DNA from: Bradyrhizobium quebecense
GTDB taxonomy: Bacteria > Pseudomonadota > Alphaproteobacteria > Rhizobiales > Xanthobacteraceae
Assembly (NCBI RefSeq): GCF_013373795.3
Contig: NZ_CP088022.1
Span: 1,240,001-1,304,000, forward strand
Length of the DNA stretch: 64,000 bases
Direction of reading: 5' to 3'
The notes beneath the pieces were generated by a model. That model had not been told where the DNA came from. It searched no databases and was given only the letters and a program-made list of their open reading frames with translations. Below, one piece after another: positions 33,225 through 42,204 of the stretch (the first letter of the stretch is position 1; each line of letters starts with the position of its first letter). Both the position numbers and the translations under genes were made by a program.

Positions 33225-35498
33225 ATGCTTCAGCGTAACCAGATTTCGCCGTCTGTCGATCTGAGAAATCGTCCGGCCGAATTGCCGTCGCTGGCGGAGA
33301 CCTTCGACGCCTTTGTCACCTATCTGCTCCGGCAGTACTGGGTGATCCTCGGGACGGCGGGCCTCTGCCTGTTCGGCGGCATCTGCTACCTGATGACGGC
33401 GGCCCCGAGCTATACCGCGCTCGCCACGATGATCATCGACACGCGCAAATTCCAGACCTTCCAGCAGCAATCGCCGGTGAGCGAGCTCCCGGTCGATTCC
33501 TCCGCGGTCGAGAGCCAGGTCGAAATCCTGAAATCCGAGAACGTGGCGCTCGCGGTGATCCGCGACCTCAAGCTCAACGAGGATCCGGAATTCATCGGCT
33601 CCAGGGCCGGCGCGGCGGGAGCCGTGCTCGATTTCGTATCCGGCCTGTTCGCCGGCAGCGCGCCGCCCAACGAGTTCGACCGGACTCGGCGCGCGGTCCG
33701 CACCTTCCAGAAGCAACTCGACGTCCGCCGCCGCGGCATGACCTATGTGATCGAGGTCTCTTTCCGCTCGCTCGATCCGGAACGTGCTGCGCAGATCGCC
33801 AACGGTGTTGCCGACGCCTACATCGTCGACCAGCTCGATTCCAAGTATCAGGCGACCCGCCGCGCCAGCGTCTGGCTGCAGGACCGCATCCAGGAGCTGC
33901 GCACGCAGGCATCCAATGCCGAGCGCGCGGTGCTCGACTACAAGAAGACCAACAACATCGTCACATCCAGCGGCAAGTTGCTCAACGAGCAGCAGCTCGG
34001 CGAGCTCAACACCCAGCTGGTCCATGTGAAGTCGCAGGTCACCGACGCCAAGGCCAAGCTCGACCGCATCGAGGCGGTGGTGAAGGGCGGCGTCGCCGAC
34101 GCGACGGTTGCCGATACCCTGAACAACCAGGTCATCACCAAGCTGCGATCGCAGTATCTTGAGCTGGCCAACCGCGAGGCCGACTGGTCGTCGCGCTACG
34201 GCTACAATCACCTGGCCGCCGTCAATCTGCGCAACCAGATGCGCGAGATCCAGTCGTCGATCATCGACGAGCTGAAGCGGCTCGCCGAAAGCTACAAGAG
34301 CGACTATGCGATCGCCCTGCAGCGTCAGGCCGAGATCGAGCGCGCCGTGAACGAGTCGGTTTCGCAGTCGCAGTCCACCAACCAGGCGCAGGTCACGCTG
34401 CGCGAGCTCGAGAGCTCGGCCCAGACCTACCGCTCGCTCTATGACAATTTCCTGCAGCGCTACATGGAAAATGTGCAGCAGCAGTCGTTCCCGGTCAGCG
34501 AGGCGCGGGTGATCACGCGTGCCTCGCGTCCGCTCAGCAAGAGCCACCCGCAGACCTTGGTCGTGCTCGCGCTCTCGGCGCTCGGCGGCCTGATCGCCGG
34601 GCTCGGGCTCGGCGTGTTGCGTGACCTCTATGACCGGGTGTTCCGCACCGCTGAAATGGTCGAGACCATCCTCGACGCCGATTGCGTTGCCATCGTTCCC
34701 CGCCTCTCGCCAAGCCAGCTCAAGGCGCCGGTGGTCGTTCGTCCCAACCTGCCGGTCGGCGCGCGCATGATCCAGCGCGGCGATGAACCGGTGCTGTGGG
34801 CTGCAATCGATTCGCCGTTCTCACGGTTCTCGGAAGCAATTCGCTCGATCAAGGTCAATGCGGACCTCAACGTCACCAAGCCGTCGAAGATCCTCGGCCT
34901 GACCTCGGCGCTGCCCAACGAGGGCAAGTCGACGCTGGCCTTCGTGTTCGCGCAGCTGGTCGCGCAGAGCGGGGCACGCGTGCTCCTGGTCGATTGCGAC
35001 CTGCGCAATCCCTCGCTCAGCCGCAAGGTCGCCGCGAGCGCCGAGCGCGGCATTCTCGACGTCCTGTCGAACAATGCGACATTGCAGGACACGTTGTGGC
35101 GCGATCCCGAGACCGGCCTTGCCTTCCTGCCCGGCGCCACACGGTCGCGCATCGCGCATTCGCACGAGGTGCTGGCCTCCGACCAGATGAAGGATTTCAT
35201 CGACGGGGTCCGTAGCCATTATGATTACGTGATCGTCGACTTCCCGCCGCTGACGCCGGTGGTCGATGTCCGCATCACCGCGCATTTCGTCGATTCCTTC
35301 GTCTTCATCGTGGAATGGGGCAAGACCCAGGTGCAGGTGGTCGAGCGGGCGCTGCGCAGCGCGCGCGCGGTCAACGAGAACCTGCTCGGCGTCGTGCTCA
35401 ACAAGGCCGATATCGCCGCGATGAGCCGCTATAGCGGCTATGGCGGCAAGAACTACTACTACAACTCGCATTATGGGCGATATGGCTACACCGAGTGA
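33225..35498 (+). CDS. Wzc/ExoP-like polysaccharide co-polymerase with C-terminal tyrosine kinase, 757 aa
   Basis: Controls chain length and couples polymerisation to export. The Wzz domain spans about residues 25-465, between TM1 (WVILGTAGLCLFGGICYLM, about 40-60) and TM2 (LVVLALSALGGLIAGLGLGV, about 443-463), with long periplasmic coiled-coil between. The cytoplasmic BY-kinase has Walker A SALPNEGKST (about 563), Walker A-prime VLLVDCDLRNPSL and Walker B YVIVDFPPLTP. The end is a tyrosine cluster (YSGYGGKNYYYNSHYGRYGY), the expected autophosphorylation site. No low-molecular-weight tyrosine phosphatase gene is in the window. The next gene overlaps its 3' end. Confidence 0.95.
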   Translation: MLQRNQISPSVDLRNRPAELPSLAETFDAFVTYLLRQYWVILGTAGLCLFGGICYLMTAAPSYTALATMIIDTRKFQTFQQQSPVSELPVDSSAVESQVEILKSENVALAVIRDLKLNEDPEFIGSRAGAAGAVLDFVSGLFAGSAPPNEFDRTRRAVRTFQKQLDVRRRGMTYVIEVSFRSLDPERAAQIANGVADAYIVDQLDSKYQATRRASVWLQDRIQELRTQASNAERAVLDYKKTNNIVTSSGKLLNEQQLGELNTQLVHVKSQVTDAKAKLDRIEAVVKGGVADATVADTLNNQVITKLRSQYLELANREADWSSRYGYNHLAAVNLRNQMREIQSSIIDELKRLAESYKSDYAIALQRQAEIERAVNESVSQSQSTNQAQVTLRELESSAQTYRSLYDNFLQRYMENVQQQSFPVSEARVITRASRPLSKSHPQTLVVLALSALGGLIAGLGLGVLRDLYDRVFRTAEMVETILDADCVAIVPRLSPSQLKAPVVVRPNLPVGARMIQRGDEPVLWAAIDSPFSRFSEAIRSIKVNADLNVTKPSKILGLTSALPNEGKSTLAFVFAQLVAQSGARVLLVDCDLRNPSLSRKVAASAERGILDVLSNNATLQDTLWRDPETGLAFLPGATRSRIAHSHEVLASDQMKDFIDGVRSHYDYVIVDFPPLTPVVDVRITAHFVDSFVFIVEWGKTQVQVVERALRSARAVNENLLGVVLNKADIAAMSRYSGYGGKNYYYNSHYGRYGYTE

Positions 35499-36324
35499 GA
35501 CGCACGGTGCGATGCCCGGGCGTGCCGCCATCTGGCTTGCGCGCGGCTTCCTGGCCGCGGTCGCGTGCTCGTCGGTCGCCTGGGGCGCGACCACCTTGCC
35601 GGCCTTCGTGGCCCAGACGCGGCTGGATGGCGCCAGGGACCTGATCCTGCGCAACGTGCCGGTCAGCGATGCCGAGCTCGATGACCTCGGCCCGCTGTTG
35701 TCGCGCACCGCGGCGCGATCGGATTGCATGCCGGCGGTCGACCGCAGCGCGGCGGTGATCCGGCTGCGGCTCGCGGAGAACGCGCTCGCATCCGGCGATC
35801 GGGTGGACGACCGGATGGGCGAGCTCGACGCGGCCGTCCGCAAATCGCTCGGCTGCGCACCGGCCGATCCGTATCTCTGGCTGGTGCTGTTCTGGCTGCG
35901 CAACACGAGGCAGGGCTTGAGCGACGCCAATTTCGACCTGCTGCGGATGTCTTACCGGCTCGGACCCAATGAGGGCTGGATCGCTGTCAAGCGCAGCGCG
36001 ATGGCGCTCGCGATGCTCGATGCCCTGCCGCCCGATTTGTCGGGCGTGGTCGTTGCCGAGTTCGCACGTCTGGTGAAGACCGAATTGTACACCGAGGCGA
36101 TCGATCTCCTGAAGGGCCCGGGCTGGCTGCACCGGGACAGGCTGCTGGCCGGCCTTGCGGCTGTCCCGCAACGGAACGTCGACATCCTGACCCGCACCAT
36201 GGCCGACATTGGATACGATCTCGACCACCTCTCGCCGGCAGAGCGACGCGATCTGGAGCGCAAATCGAACGACCGCCTCGACGAGCTTGCCCGAATGCCG
36301 CCCGCAGCGATGGCTAGACCATGA
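35482..36324 (+). CDS. Membrane-anchored helical-repeat protein, 280 aa, distant paralogue of the 25938 product
   Basis: One N-terminal membrane helix (AIWLARGFLAAVACSSVAW), then a helical periplasmic domain, including DLLRMSYRLGPNEGWIAVKR, which resembles KALKMSYYTGFNRSDLVAPR of the 25938 product. Possible starts are 35473, 35482 and 35512; all but the last overlap the kinase gene, and none has a clear ribosome site, so coupling to kinase translation is likely. It overlaps the following methyltransferase gene by 4 bp. Likely an accessory protein of the polysaccharide machine; exact role unknown. Confidence 0.7.
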   Translation: MATPSETHGAMPGRAAIWLARGFLAAVACSSVAWGATTLPAFVAQTRLDGARDLILRNVPVSDAELDDLGPLLSRTAARSDCMPAVDRSAAVIRLRLAENALASGDRVDDRMGELDAAVRKSLGCAPADPYLWLVLFWLRNTRQGLSDANFDLLRMSYRLGPNEGWIAVKRSAMALAMLDALPPDLSGVVVAEFARLVKTELYTEAIDLLKGPGWLHRDRLLAGLAAVPQRNVDILTRTMADIGYDLDHLSPAERRDLERKSNDRLDELARMPPAAMARP

Positions 36325-37079
36325 CGATGGAATTCAGCATCGGACAGCACAACGCGCATTATGAGGGCGTCTATTCGGCGCAGGAGCGCGACTGGCGCCG
36401 CGTCTGCGCGGTCGACAAGGCCGATCATATCGCCGGCTTGCTCGGCGCGTCCGCCTCCAGTGTCGGCAGTGTGCTCGAGGTCGGCTGCGGCACCGGCGCC
36501 GTGCTGGCGCGGCTGTCCGCGATCGGCATCGGCCGCGACTTCACCGGCATCGACGTCATCGATCCCGCAACCAATCTGGAGATCGACGGCGCCGCTTCAG
36601 CCCCGTTCCGCTGGTCGAGCTATGACGGTGCAACGATCCCGTTCGCCGATGGATCGTTCGACCTCGTCTATGCCAGCCACGTGCTCGAGCACGTGCCCGA
36701 GCCGCGCGCGTTCCTGCACGAGCTTGCCCGGGTGGCGCGGAATTTCATCTATCTCGAAGTGCCGTGCGAGCTGCATGCGCGGACCAATCGCCGGGCGCTG
36801 CAATCGACGCTCGACATCGGCCACATCAATTTCTACACGCCGGACACGTTTCGCCTGGTGCTGGAGACCGCGGGGCTCGATGTTGTCGGCTTCGGTACCT
36901 ATGATCACAGCCTGCCGGTGCACGCCTTTTATTCATCGCGAGTCAAGGGGCTTGCCAAGAGCCTTGTGCGGAAGTCGCTGTTGTCGGTCAGCCCCGAGCT
37001 TGCGACCCGGCTTGCGACCTATCATTGCGGGGCGCTCTGCCGGCGCGCCGAGGCGGCGCCGCCGCCGCGGGACCGATAA
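36321..37079 (+). CDS. Class I SAM-dependent methyltransferase, 252 aa
   Basis: SAM-binding motif I is VLEVGCGTGAVLARL (about residues 50-64), the acidic residue of motif II follows in FTGIDVIDP, and the motif IV/V region is SFDLVYASHVLEHVPEPRAF. The start overlaps the previous stop (ATGA). As part of the polysaccharide operon it probably methylates a sugar, a common decoration of rhizobial exopolysaccharides, but the acceptor cannot be read from sequence. Confidence 0.85.
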   Translation: MTMEFSIGQHNAHYEGVYSAQERDWRRVCAVDKADHIAGLLGASASSVGSVLEVGCGTGAVLARLSAIGIGRDFTGIDVIDPATNLEIDGAASAPFRWSSYDGATIPFADGSFDLVYASHVLEHVPEPRAFLHELARVARNFIYLEVPCELHARTNRRALQSTLDIGHINFYTPDTFRLVLETAGLDVVGFGTYDHSLPVHAFYSSRVKGLAKSLVRKSLLSVSPELATRLATYHCGALCRRAEAAPPPRDR

Positions 37080-37082
37080 GCC

Positions 37083-38198
37083 ATGGCGCAGCGCGTGGTC
37101 GTCTTCAACAACATGATCACACCCTACACCAACCGGCTCTACAACGAGCTGGTTGACCGTGGGCTCAATCTCGCGGTGCTGTCCTGTACCGCGCAGGAGG
37201 CCGATCGCTCCTGGGCCGGATCGTTCACGCCGCGCTACACGACGCGCACGGTGCCCGGTGTCTCGATCCCGCTGTCGCGGTCGCGTTACACCCATCTCAA
37301 TATCGGGATCGGGCGCGCCTTGAACGCGCTGGCACCCGACCTGCTGTTCGTCAATGGGCTTTATCCCTCGATGCTGGCCGGCGCGGCATGGGCGCGCGCC
37401 AACGGCAGGGCGCTTGCGCTGACGATCGACGGCTGGCGCGAGACGATGCCTAACACGGCCTATCATCGCCTGGCGCGGCCATGGCTGCTGCGCCAGTGCG
37501 ACGCGGTCGTGTGCTGCAGCGACAAGGGCAGGGCGTATTTTCGTGGCGAGGGTGTCGGCGACGACGATCTGTTCGTGGTGCCGCTGGTGCCGGCATGGGA
37601 TCCGCCGGACACCGTCCCGGGTTTCCACGACCGTCCATTTCACCTGCTCTGGTGCGCCCGCATCAACGACGACGCCAAGAACGCGATCTTCTTCGAGAGC
37701 GCCGCCATCGCGCTCGGCCGGGTCTTGCCCGGCTTAAGGGTACGCGTGGTCGGGTCCGGCGCTGCCGGGCAGCGCATGCTGGCGCGGCTCGGGGGCGCCG
37801 GCATCGATGTCAGCCACGACAGCTATGTGCCGTGGCAGGCAATATCGGAGGTCTATCTGCAATCGCGGCTGTTGCTGCTGCCCTCGTTGCTGGAACCGTG
37901 GGGTCTGGTGTGCAACGAGGCCTTGCAGTGTGGGGTTCCTTGCCTGGTGTCGCCCCATGTTGGGGCAGGCGGCGAGTTGGTGCGCGACCAGGTTAATGGC
38001 CATGTTTGCGTGCTCGATGAGCAGGTTTGGGTCGACGCGGCGCGTGGCTTGCTCGAACATCCCGCGCGCTGGGAGGCGATGTCGCGACAGGCCCGGCAGA
38101 GCGTGCGACGAGATGCGCTTGCTGATGCCGCGGCACGCTTCACGGCTGCGGTCGATCATCTCTTGAGGGCGCCAGCCCGGCAGGAAGCCGTTCAATGA
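37083..38198 (+). CDS. GT4-family glycosyltransferase, 371 aa
   Basis: Retaining GT-B glycosyltransferase, cytoplasmic or membrane-associated, adding a sugar to the lipid-linked repeat unit. The N-terminal domain has FNNMITPYTNRLYNELVDRG. The C-terminal nucleotide-sugar domain shows LLLPSLLEPWGLVCNEALQC, the E-x7-E motif, followed by GVPCLVSPHVGAGGELV. It starts 3 bp after the methyltransferase stop and overlaps the polymerase gene by 4 bp. Donor and acceptor are unknown. Confidence 0.9.
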   Translation: MAQRVVVFNNMITPYTNRLYNELVDRGLNLAVLSCTAQEADRSWAGSFTPRYTTRTVPGVSIPLSRSRYTHLNIGIGRALNALAPDLLFVNGLYPSMLAGAAWARANGRALALTIDGWRETMPNTAYHRLARPWLLRQCDAVVCCSDKGRAYFRGEGVGDDDLFVVPLVPAWDPPDTVPGFHDRPFHLLWCARINDDAKNAIFFESAAIALGRVLPGLRVRVVGSGAAGQRMLARLGGAGIDVSHDSYVPWQAISEVYLQSRLLLLPSLLEPWGLVCNEALQCGVPCLVSPHVGAGGELVRDQVNGHVCVLDEQVWVDAARGLLEHPARWEAMSRQARQSVRRDALADAAARFTAAVDHLLRAPARQEAVQ

Positions 38199-39487
38199 TC
38201 GGCAGATGGTGGTTTCGAACCGAGGTCTTTCTGCACGGTTATCTGGTGATGGTGCTCGGCTGCATCTATTTCCTGTTCAATTTCATCGAGGGCATCTCGT
38301 TCGCGGAACGGGCCGGGGAGTCCACGCTGTTCCGCGGCGCGTGGCTGCTGCTTTACATCCTGCTGTTGCTGCACGTTGCGGTCGATCGGAAGCGCTTTGG
38401 CCTGCTGATGCTGCAATCGCATCTCTACCTGACGTTCATTGCCTTCGCGCTGGTGTCGCTGGCGCTGAGCGCCGACCCGGCGGGCGCGTCGATCAAGTTC
38501 GCGATGTATCTCCTGACCACGCTGTTCTCGGCATGGGTCGTGATCAGGTGCCCCGTCGATCGGCTCGTCGACACCCTGTTCCGGATCGGAATCGCGGTGC
38601 TGATCGTTCACGTCCTGCTGTTTCCGGTGATCGGCTCGCAATGGGACTATGATCCGCTGCATCGGCCGACCGTGCTCGGGACCCAGGCCTATGCCGGCGT
38701 GTTCGGCCACAAGAATCTCGCGGGCGCCTTCTTCGGTCTCATGGTGCTGATCTGTTTCGTCCGCATGCTGGCGGGGCCGCGGCGGCAGTTCGGCTGGTCG
38801 CTGTTGCTGATGGGGTGTCATCTCTTTGCGCTCGCCGCGGCCGGCGCCGCAGGACCGCTGATCAGCATGTTGACGGCACTCGCCGTGACTTTCGGGCTGC
38901 TGCTGGTGGTGCTTGGGCGCAGGGGAGCTGCCTCAATCTACTGGCTCGGCCTCGCCTTTGTTGCGCTGGTCGTGTTCGCCGTGCCGAGCGACGAGTTGTA
39001 CGGGCTGGTCGGCCGCAGCGGAAACCTGACCGGCCGCTCGTTCCTCTGGGCGGTCTGGCCGCATTTCTTCTGGCAACACCCCTGGCTCGGCTACGGCTTC
39101 TCCGGGTTCTTCAACGAGTTGCCGAACTCGCCCGTGAACGAGCTGACGAGCATGGCGCCATGGAACACCGAGTTCGGCTCGTTCGAGAATTCCTATCTCG
39201 ATGCCTTCCTCCAGTTCGGCCTGCTCGGCGGCGCGTTCTATATGCTGCTGTTGGCGCGGGCGCTGTGGAACACCATCGTCTTCACCTTCGAGCGGCGCGG
39301 GATGTATTGGCTGGCGCCGTTCGCGATGCTGCTGTTCGTCGTGATCGCGTCAGCCAACGATTCGAGCCAGCTGCTGCATAATTATTTCGGCTGCGTGCTG
39401 GTGTTCTGGTGCTATTTCGGACCGGAAGCCAGGCTGAAAATGGCGCCGCGGCGGGCGTTTTCCAGACTGCGTGTGAGTGAGGCGTGA
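38195..39487 (+). CDS. O-antigen ligase/polymerase family protein (Wzy-like), 430 aa
   Basis: About ten membrane helices. Family blocks are GVFGHKNLAGAFFGLM (the usual G-H-K/N-N-AG block), GRSFLWAVWPHFFWQHPWLG with GYGFSGFFN, and ENSYLDAFLQFGLLGGA in the distal periplasmic loop. It differs clearly from the family member at 30863, so the two are not recent duplicates. Overlap with genes on both sides (ATGA, GTGA) places it inside the repeat-unit assembly operon, where I would expect the polymerase. Confidence 0.88.
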   Translation: MIGRWWFRTEVFLHGYLVMVLGCIYFLFNFIEGISFAERAGESTLFRGAWLLLYILLLLHVAVDRKRFGLLMLQSHLYLTFIAFALVSLALSADPAGASIKFAMYLLTTLFSAWVVIRCPVDRLVDTLFRIGIAVLIVHVLLFPVIGSQWDYDPLHRPTVLGTQAYAGVFGHKNLAGAFFGLMVLICFVRMLAGPRRQFGWSLLLMGCHLFALAAAGAAGPLISMLTALAVTFGLLLVVLGRRGAASIYWLGLAFVALVVFAVPSDELYGLVGRSGNLTGRSFLWAVWPHFFWQHPWLGYGFSGFFNELPNSPVNELTSMAPWNTEFGSFENSYLDAFLQFGLLGGAFYMLLLARALWNTIVFTFERRGMYWLAPFAMLLFVVIASANDSSQLLHNYFGCVLVFWCYFGPEARLKMAPRRAFSRLRVSEA

Positions 39488-40803
39488 GTGCGTTGACGGA
39501 AAGGCTGGATCGTATGGCGGCCCAGAACCGGGTCGCCGGTGCTGCGCGCGGAGCGCTCGGCCGGTTGCGGCGCGCCGGGGGCAATGTCGCGCTCGGCCTG
39601 ATCGATCAGGCGCTGCTCAGCGGCTCGGCCTTCGTGCTGACGATCGTGCTGGCGAATGTGCTCGATATCAATTCATTCGGCCAATTCAGCATCGCCTGGT
39701 CGTTCTCGATCCTGATCGAGGCGGTGTTTCTGCGCGGCTTGTTCGACGACGGGCTGCCGGCGACCGCGCATCGCATCCCGAAATCGCTGTGGCCGCAGCT
39801 GCGGCTCGGCCTCTATCTGTCGTCGCTGCTGCTCTCGGCGGCGCTTGGCCTGCTGCTGGTGATTGCCGGCCTCGTGATCGGTGCGGTCGGCGGCGTCGCG
39901 GGCGGGCTCGTGATCGCAACCGGGCTCGCGATCCCTGCGGTTCGGCTGCAAAGCATGTTCCGCCGCATCTGCTATCTCGACGGGCGGCTGCCGCGCGCGG
40001 TGGCGTCGTCGCTGACTTATTGCGCGGCGCTCGTCGTCTCGGCCGGGCTGATGATCACGCTCAAGCTGACCGGCGCTGCCGCCGCGATGGCGTGCATCGC
40101 GATCTCCGCGGCACTCGCCGGCAGCCTGTTGCTCGCTCACACCAGCGACCTGGCCTGGCCGCAGACCCGGATCTTCCGCGGCTCGCTGCGGCGGCTGTTT
40201 CGGAACGGCCGCTGGTTCGTCGCGACCTCGCTCACCTACTGGATCGGCAGCATCGGGCTGATCCCGGTCTGCGGCTTCCTGATCGGGCTGGACGCGAGCG
40301 CGTCGCTGCGGATCCTGCTCTTGGCGTTCGCACCGCTCAGCCAGTTCTGCGCGACGATGTTCTCGGTCCGCCTGCCGGAAATCGCAGCCGAGCTGCGCGC
40401 CGGCCGGCGCAGTGCGGTCGGCGCTGCTGCGCGCGAAAATGCGGTGCTGCTCGGCTCGATCGCGCTCGCCTATGGCGCGATGGTCGTGCTGCTCGGTCAG
40501 CGCATGCTCGCGCTTGTCATTCACGGCCAGAGTTACGAGATCGGGACCGGCAGCATCGCCTTGATGGGGACCGCGATGGCGCTCGACGCGGTGTGGCTTG
40601 GCCTCGCGCTGCCGCTGTTTGCGACCGGCAGGCCGCAGCGGTTCATGCTGAGCCGGATCGCTGGCCTCGTCGCGCTGTGCTGCGTTCTGCCGCTTGCGGC
40701 GGAAGCCTGGCAGGTGATGGGAGCGGTAGCGGCGATGGTGGCCTCCAGCGCGGCGTCGGTGATCGTGGTTGTGCTGACCAATTCGGTGCGGGAGAAGACA
40801 TGA
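39484..40803 (+). CDS. Wzx-type polysaccharide flippase (MOP superfamily), 439 aa
   Basis: Moves lipid-linked repeat units across the inner membrane. About twelve to fourteen hydrophobic segments with the MOP/polysaccharide-synthase layout, beginning LIDQALLSGSAFVLTIVLAN and INSFGQFSIAWSFSILIEAV. It starts with GTG inside the preceding stop (GTGA) and ends overlapping the next gene by 4 bp. It is the only flippase candidate in the window. Confidence 0.88.
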   Translation: MSALTERLDRMAAQNRVAGAARGALGRLRRAGGNVALGLIDQALLSGSAFVLTIVLANVLDINSFGQFSIAWSFSILIEAVFLRGLFDDGLPATAHRIPKSLWPQLRLGLYLSSLLLSAALGLLLVIAGLVIGAVGGVAGGLVIATGLAIPAVRLQSMFRRICYLDGRLPRAVASSLTYCAALVVSAGLMITLKLTGAAAAMACIAISAALAGSLLLAHTSDLAWPQTRIFRGSLRRLFRNGRWFVATSLTYWIGSIGLIPVCGFLIGLDASASLRILLLAFAPLSQFCATMFSVRLPEIAAELRAGRRSAVGAAARENAVLLGSIALAYGAMVVLLGQRMLALVIHGQSYEIGTGSIALMGTAMALDAVWLGLALPLFATGRPQRFMLSRIAGLVALCCVLPLAAEAWQVMGAVAAMVASSAASVIVVVLTNSVREKT

Positions 40804-41426
40804 CCGACGACGCACCCGGCCGCGCGCTGCAGCGGCTGCATATCGGCGCCTTCAATTGCGGCATCGCGGGCTGGATCAACACCGACATCACGATGCATCT
40901 GTGGATCGCGCGGGTGCCGCTCGCGGCGAAAGCGTTGCATCTCGCCGGCCTGTTAAGCGACGCCCGCTATGCCGAGCACCGCCAGGGGAAGTTTGCCGGG
41001 CTCCGCTACATGGATCTGACCAAGCCGTTGCCGTTCGCGAATCGCAGCCTTGCGGCGGTGTTCAGTGCGCATGTTTTCGAGCATCTGTTTCCTGACGAGG
41101 TCGAGCGGCTGGCGCGCGAGATCGCGCGGGTGCTGGCGCCGGGCGGGGTATGCCGCATCGTCGTCCCCGACATGGAAAGGATCGTCGCGCTCTACGATCC
41201 GGCAGCGCCGCAGGCCTTCCTCAAGGGCGTGTTCGAGATCGAGCGCCGCAAGGAGGCCGCCTTCGCGCATCACTGGGGCTTTACGCGCGCCTCCCTCGCG
41301 GCGCTGTTCCGCGACGCGGGCTGTTCCGAGACCCACACCCGGGCCTATCGCGAGGGCATCTGCCCTGACATCGACCGGCTCGACAACCGGCCGGACGAGT
41401 CGATCTTCTTTGAGGCGATCAAGTGA
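40800..41426 (+). CDS. SAM-dependent methyltransferase-like protein, 208 aa
   Basis: Compact predicted methyltransferase of the type that begins with a short NCGIAGWINTDI segment in place of a normal motif I, then shows DLTKPLPFANRSLAAVFSAH with HVFEHLFPDEVERLA and LAPGGVCRIVVPDMER. This resembles the COG4627-like group often found in polysaccharide clusters. Starts by ATGA overlap with the flippase gene. Whether it is catalytically active is uncertain because the glycine-rich SAM loop is weak. Confidence 0.8.
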   Translation: MTDDAPGRALQRLHIGAFNCGIAGWINTDITMHLWIARVPLAAKALHLAGLLSDARYAEHRQGKFAGLRYMDLTKPLPFANRSLAAVFSAHVFEHLFPDEVERLAREIARVLAPGGVCRIVVPDMERIVALYDPAAPQAFLKGVFEIERRKEAAFAHHWGFTRASLAALFRDAGCSETHTRAYREGICPDIDRLDNRPDESIFFEAIK

Positions 41427-41445
41427 GCGGAAGCAGGGAGCCGAT

Positions 41446-41481
41446 ATGCCGTTGCGTGAAGAATTGCGCGTGCCGTGCTAG
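41446..41481 (+). CDS. Possible 11-residue leader-peptide ORF
   Basis: ATG at 41446 follows a good ribosome site (AGGGAG, about five bases upstream) and encodes MPLREELRVPC before a stop at 41481. It sits in the 85-bp gap between two methyltransferase genes, whereas most neighbours overlap. It may be a translated leader or a chance; nothing else supports it. Confidence 0.25.
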   Translation: MPLREELRVPC

Positions 41482-41511
41482 ACGCACGCAAGCGGTAGCA
41501 GGAGACTGACA

Positions 41512-42183
41512 TTGCTGGGCGCAATTCAAGCCCGATTTTCCGGTGCAGCGCGCAAGCGGCGCGGCGAGTTCCTCGTCCGCACCGTGAACCTGCCGCTCGA
41601 CGCAAAGATCCTCGATCTCGGCGGCGGCACCGGCCGGCACATTCGCGCGGTTCTGCCGCGCCATACCGACATCACCGTCTGCGACATTTCGGCCGACGAT
41701 CTGAAGGCGGCGCGCGAGCGCTTCGGGTTCAAGACCGTGCTGCTGCAGGAGACCGAGCGCCTGCCGTTCGAGGATCAGGCGTTCGACTTCTGCTTCTGCT
41801 CGTCGGTGATCGAACATGTCACCGGGCCGAAGCAGGCCGTCGTGACGATCGAGAGTGACACGGCATTCCGCAATATCGCACGCGAGCACCAGAATCGCTT
41901 TGCTGGCGAGATCTCGCGGGTCGCGAAGTCGTTCTATGTGCAGACGCCGTATCGGTACTTTCCGATCGAGAGCCATACCTGGCTGCCCGGAATCATCGTC
42001 CTGTTGCCGAGGCGACAGCAAATCGCACTGATCGAAAGGTCTAACCGCTTCTGGTTCAAACGGACCGCGCCCGACTGGCACCTGTTCGACGGGCGCGAGA
42101 TGACGGAGACATTCCCGGACGCGAAGATCTATCGCGAGCGATATCTCGGCATGACCAAGTCGCTGATGGCGATCAAGGCGTGA
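41512..42183 (+). CDS. Class I SAM-dependent methyltransferase, 223 aa
   Basis: Motif I is ILDLGGGTGRHIRAVLP (about residues 33-49), followed by TVCDISADDLKAARERF and, after a spacer, DFCFCSSVIEHVTGPK. The C-terminal half includes SFYVQTPYRYFPIESHTWLP and a basic segment. It starts with TTG, supported by AGGAG seven bases upstream; no ATG is available nearby. Last gene of the plus-strand run before a three-gene block on the other strand. Confidence 0.8.
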   Translation: MLGAIQARFSGAARKRRGEFLVRTVNLPLDAKILDLGGGTGRHIRAVLPRHTDITVCDISADDLKAARERFGFKTVLLQETERLPFEDQAFDFCFCSSVIEHVTGPKQAVVTIESDTAFRNIAREHQNRFAGEISRVAKSFYVQTPYRYFPIESHTWLPGIIVLLPRRQQIALIERSNRFWFKRTAPDWHLFDGREMTETFPDAKIYRERYLGMTKSLMAIKA

Positions 42184-42204
42184 GGCAGGCATCTGCCCGC
42201 CGCA

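Noticed and set aside
33171..34547. Minus-strand frame of 458 codons opposite the Wzc-like kinase
   Set aside because: Shadow frame; the Wzz and kinase motifs lie on the plus strand.
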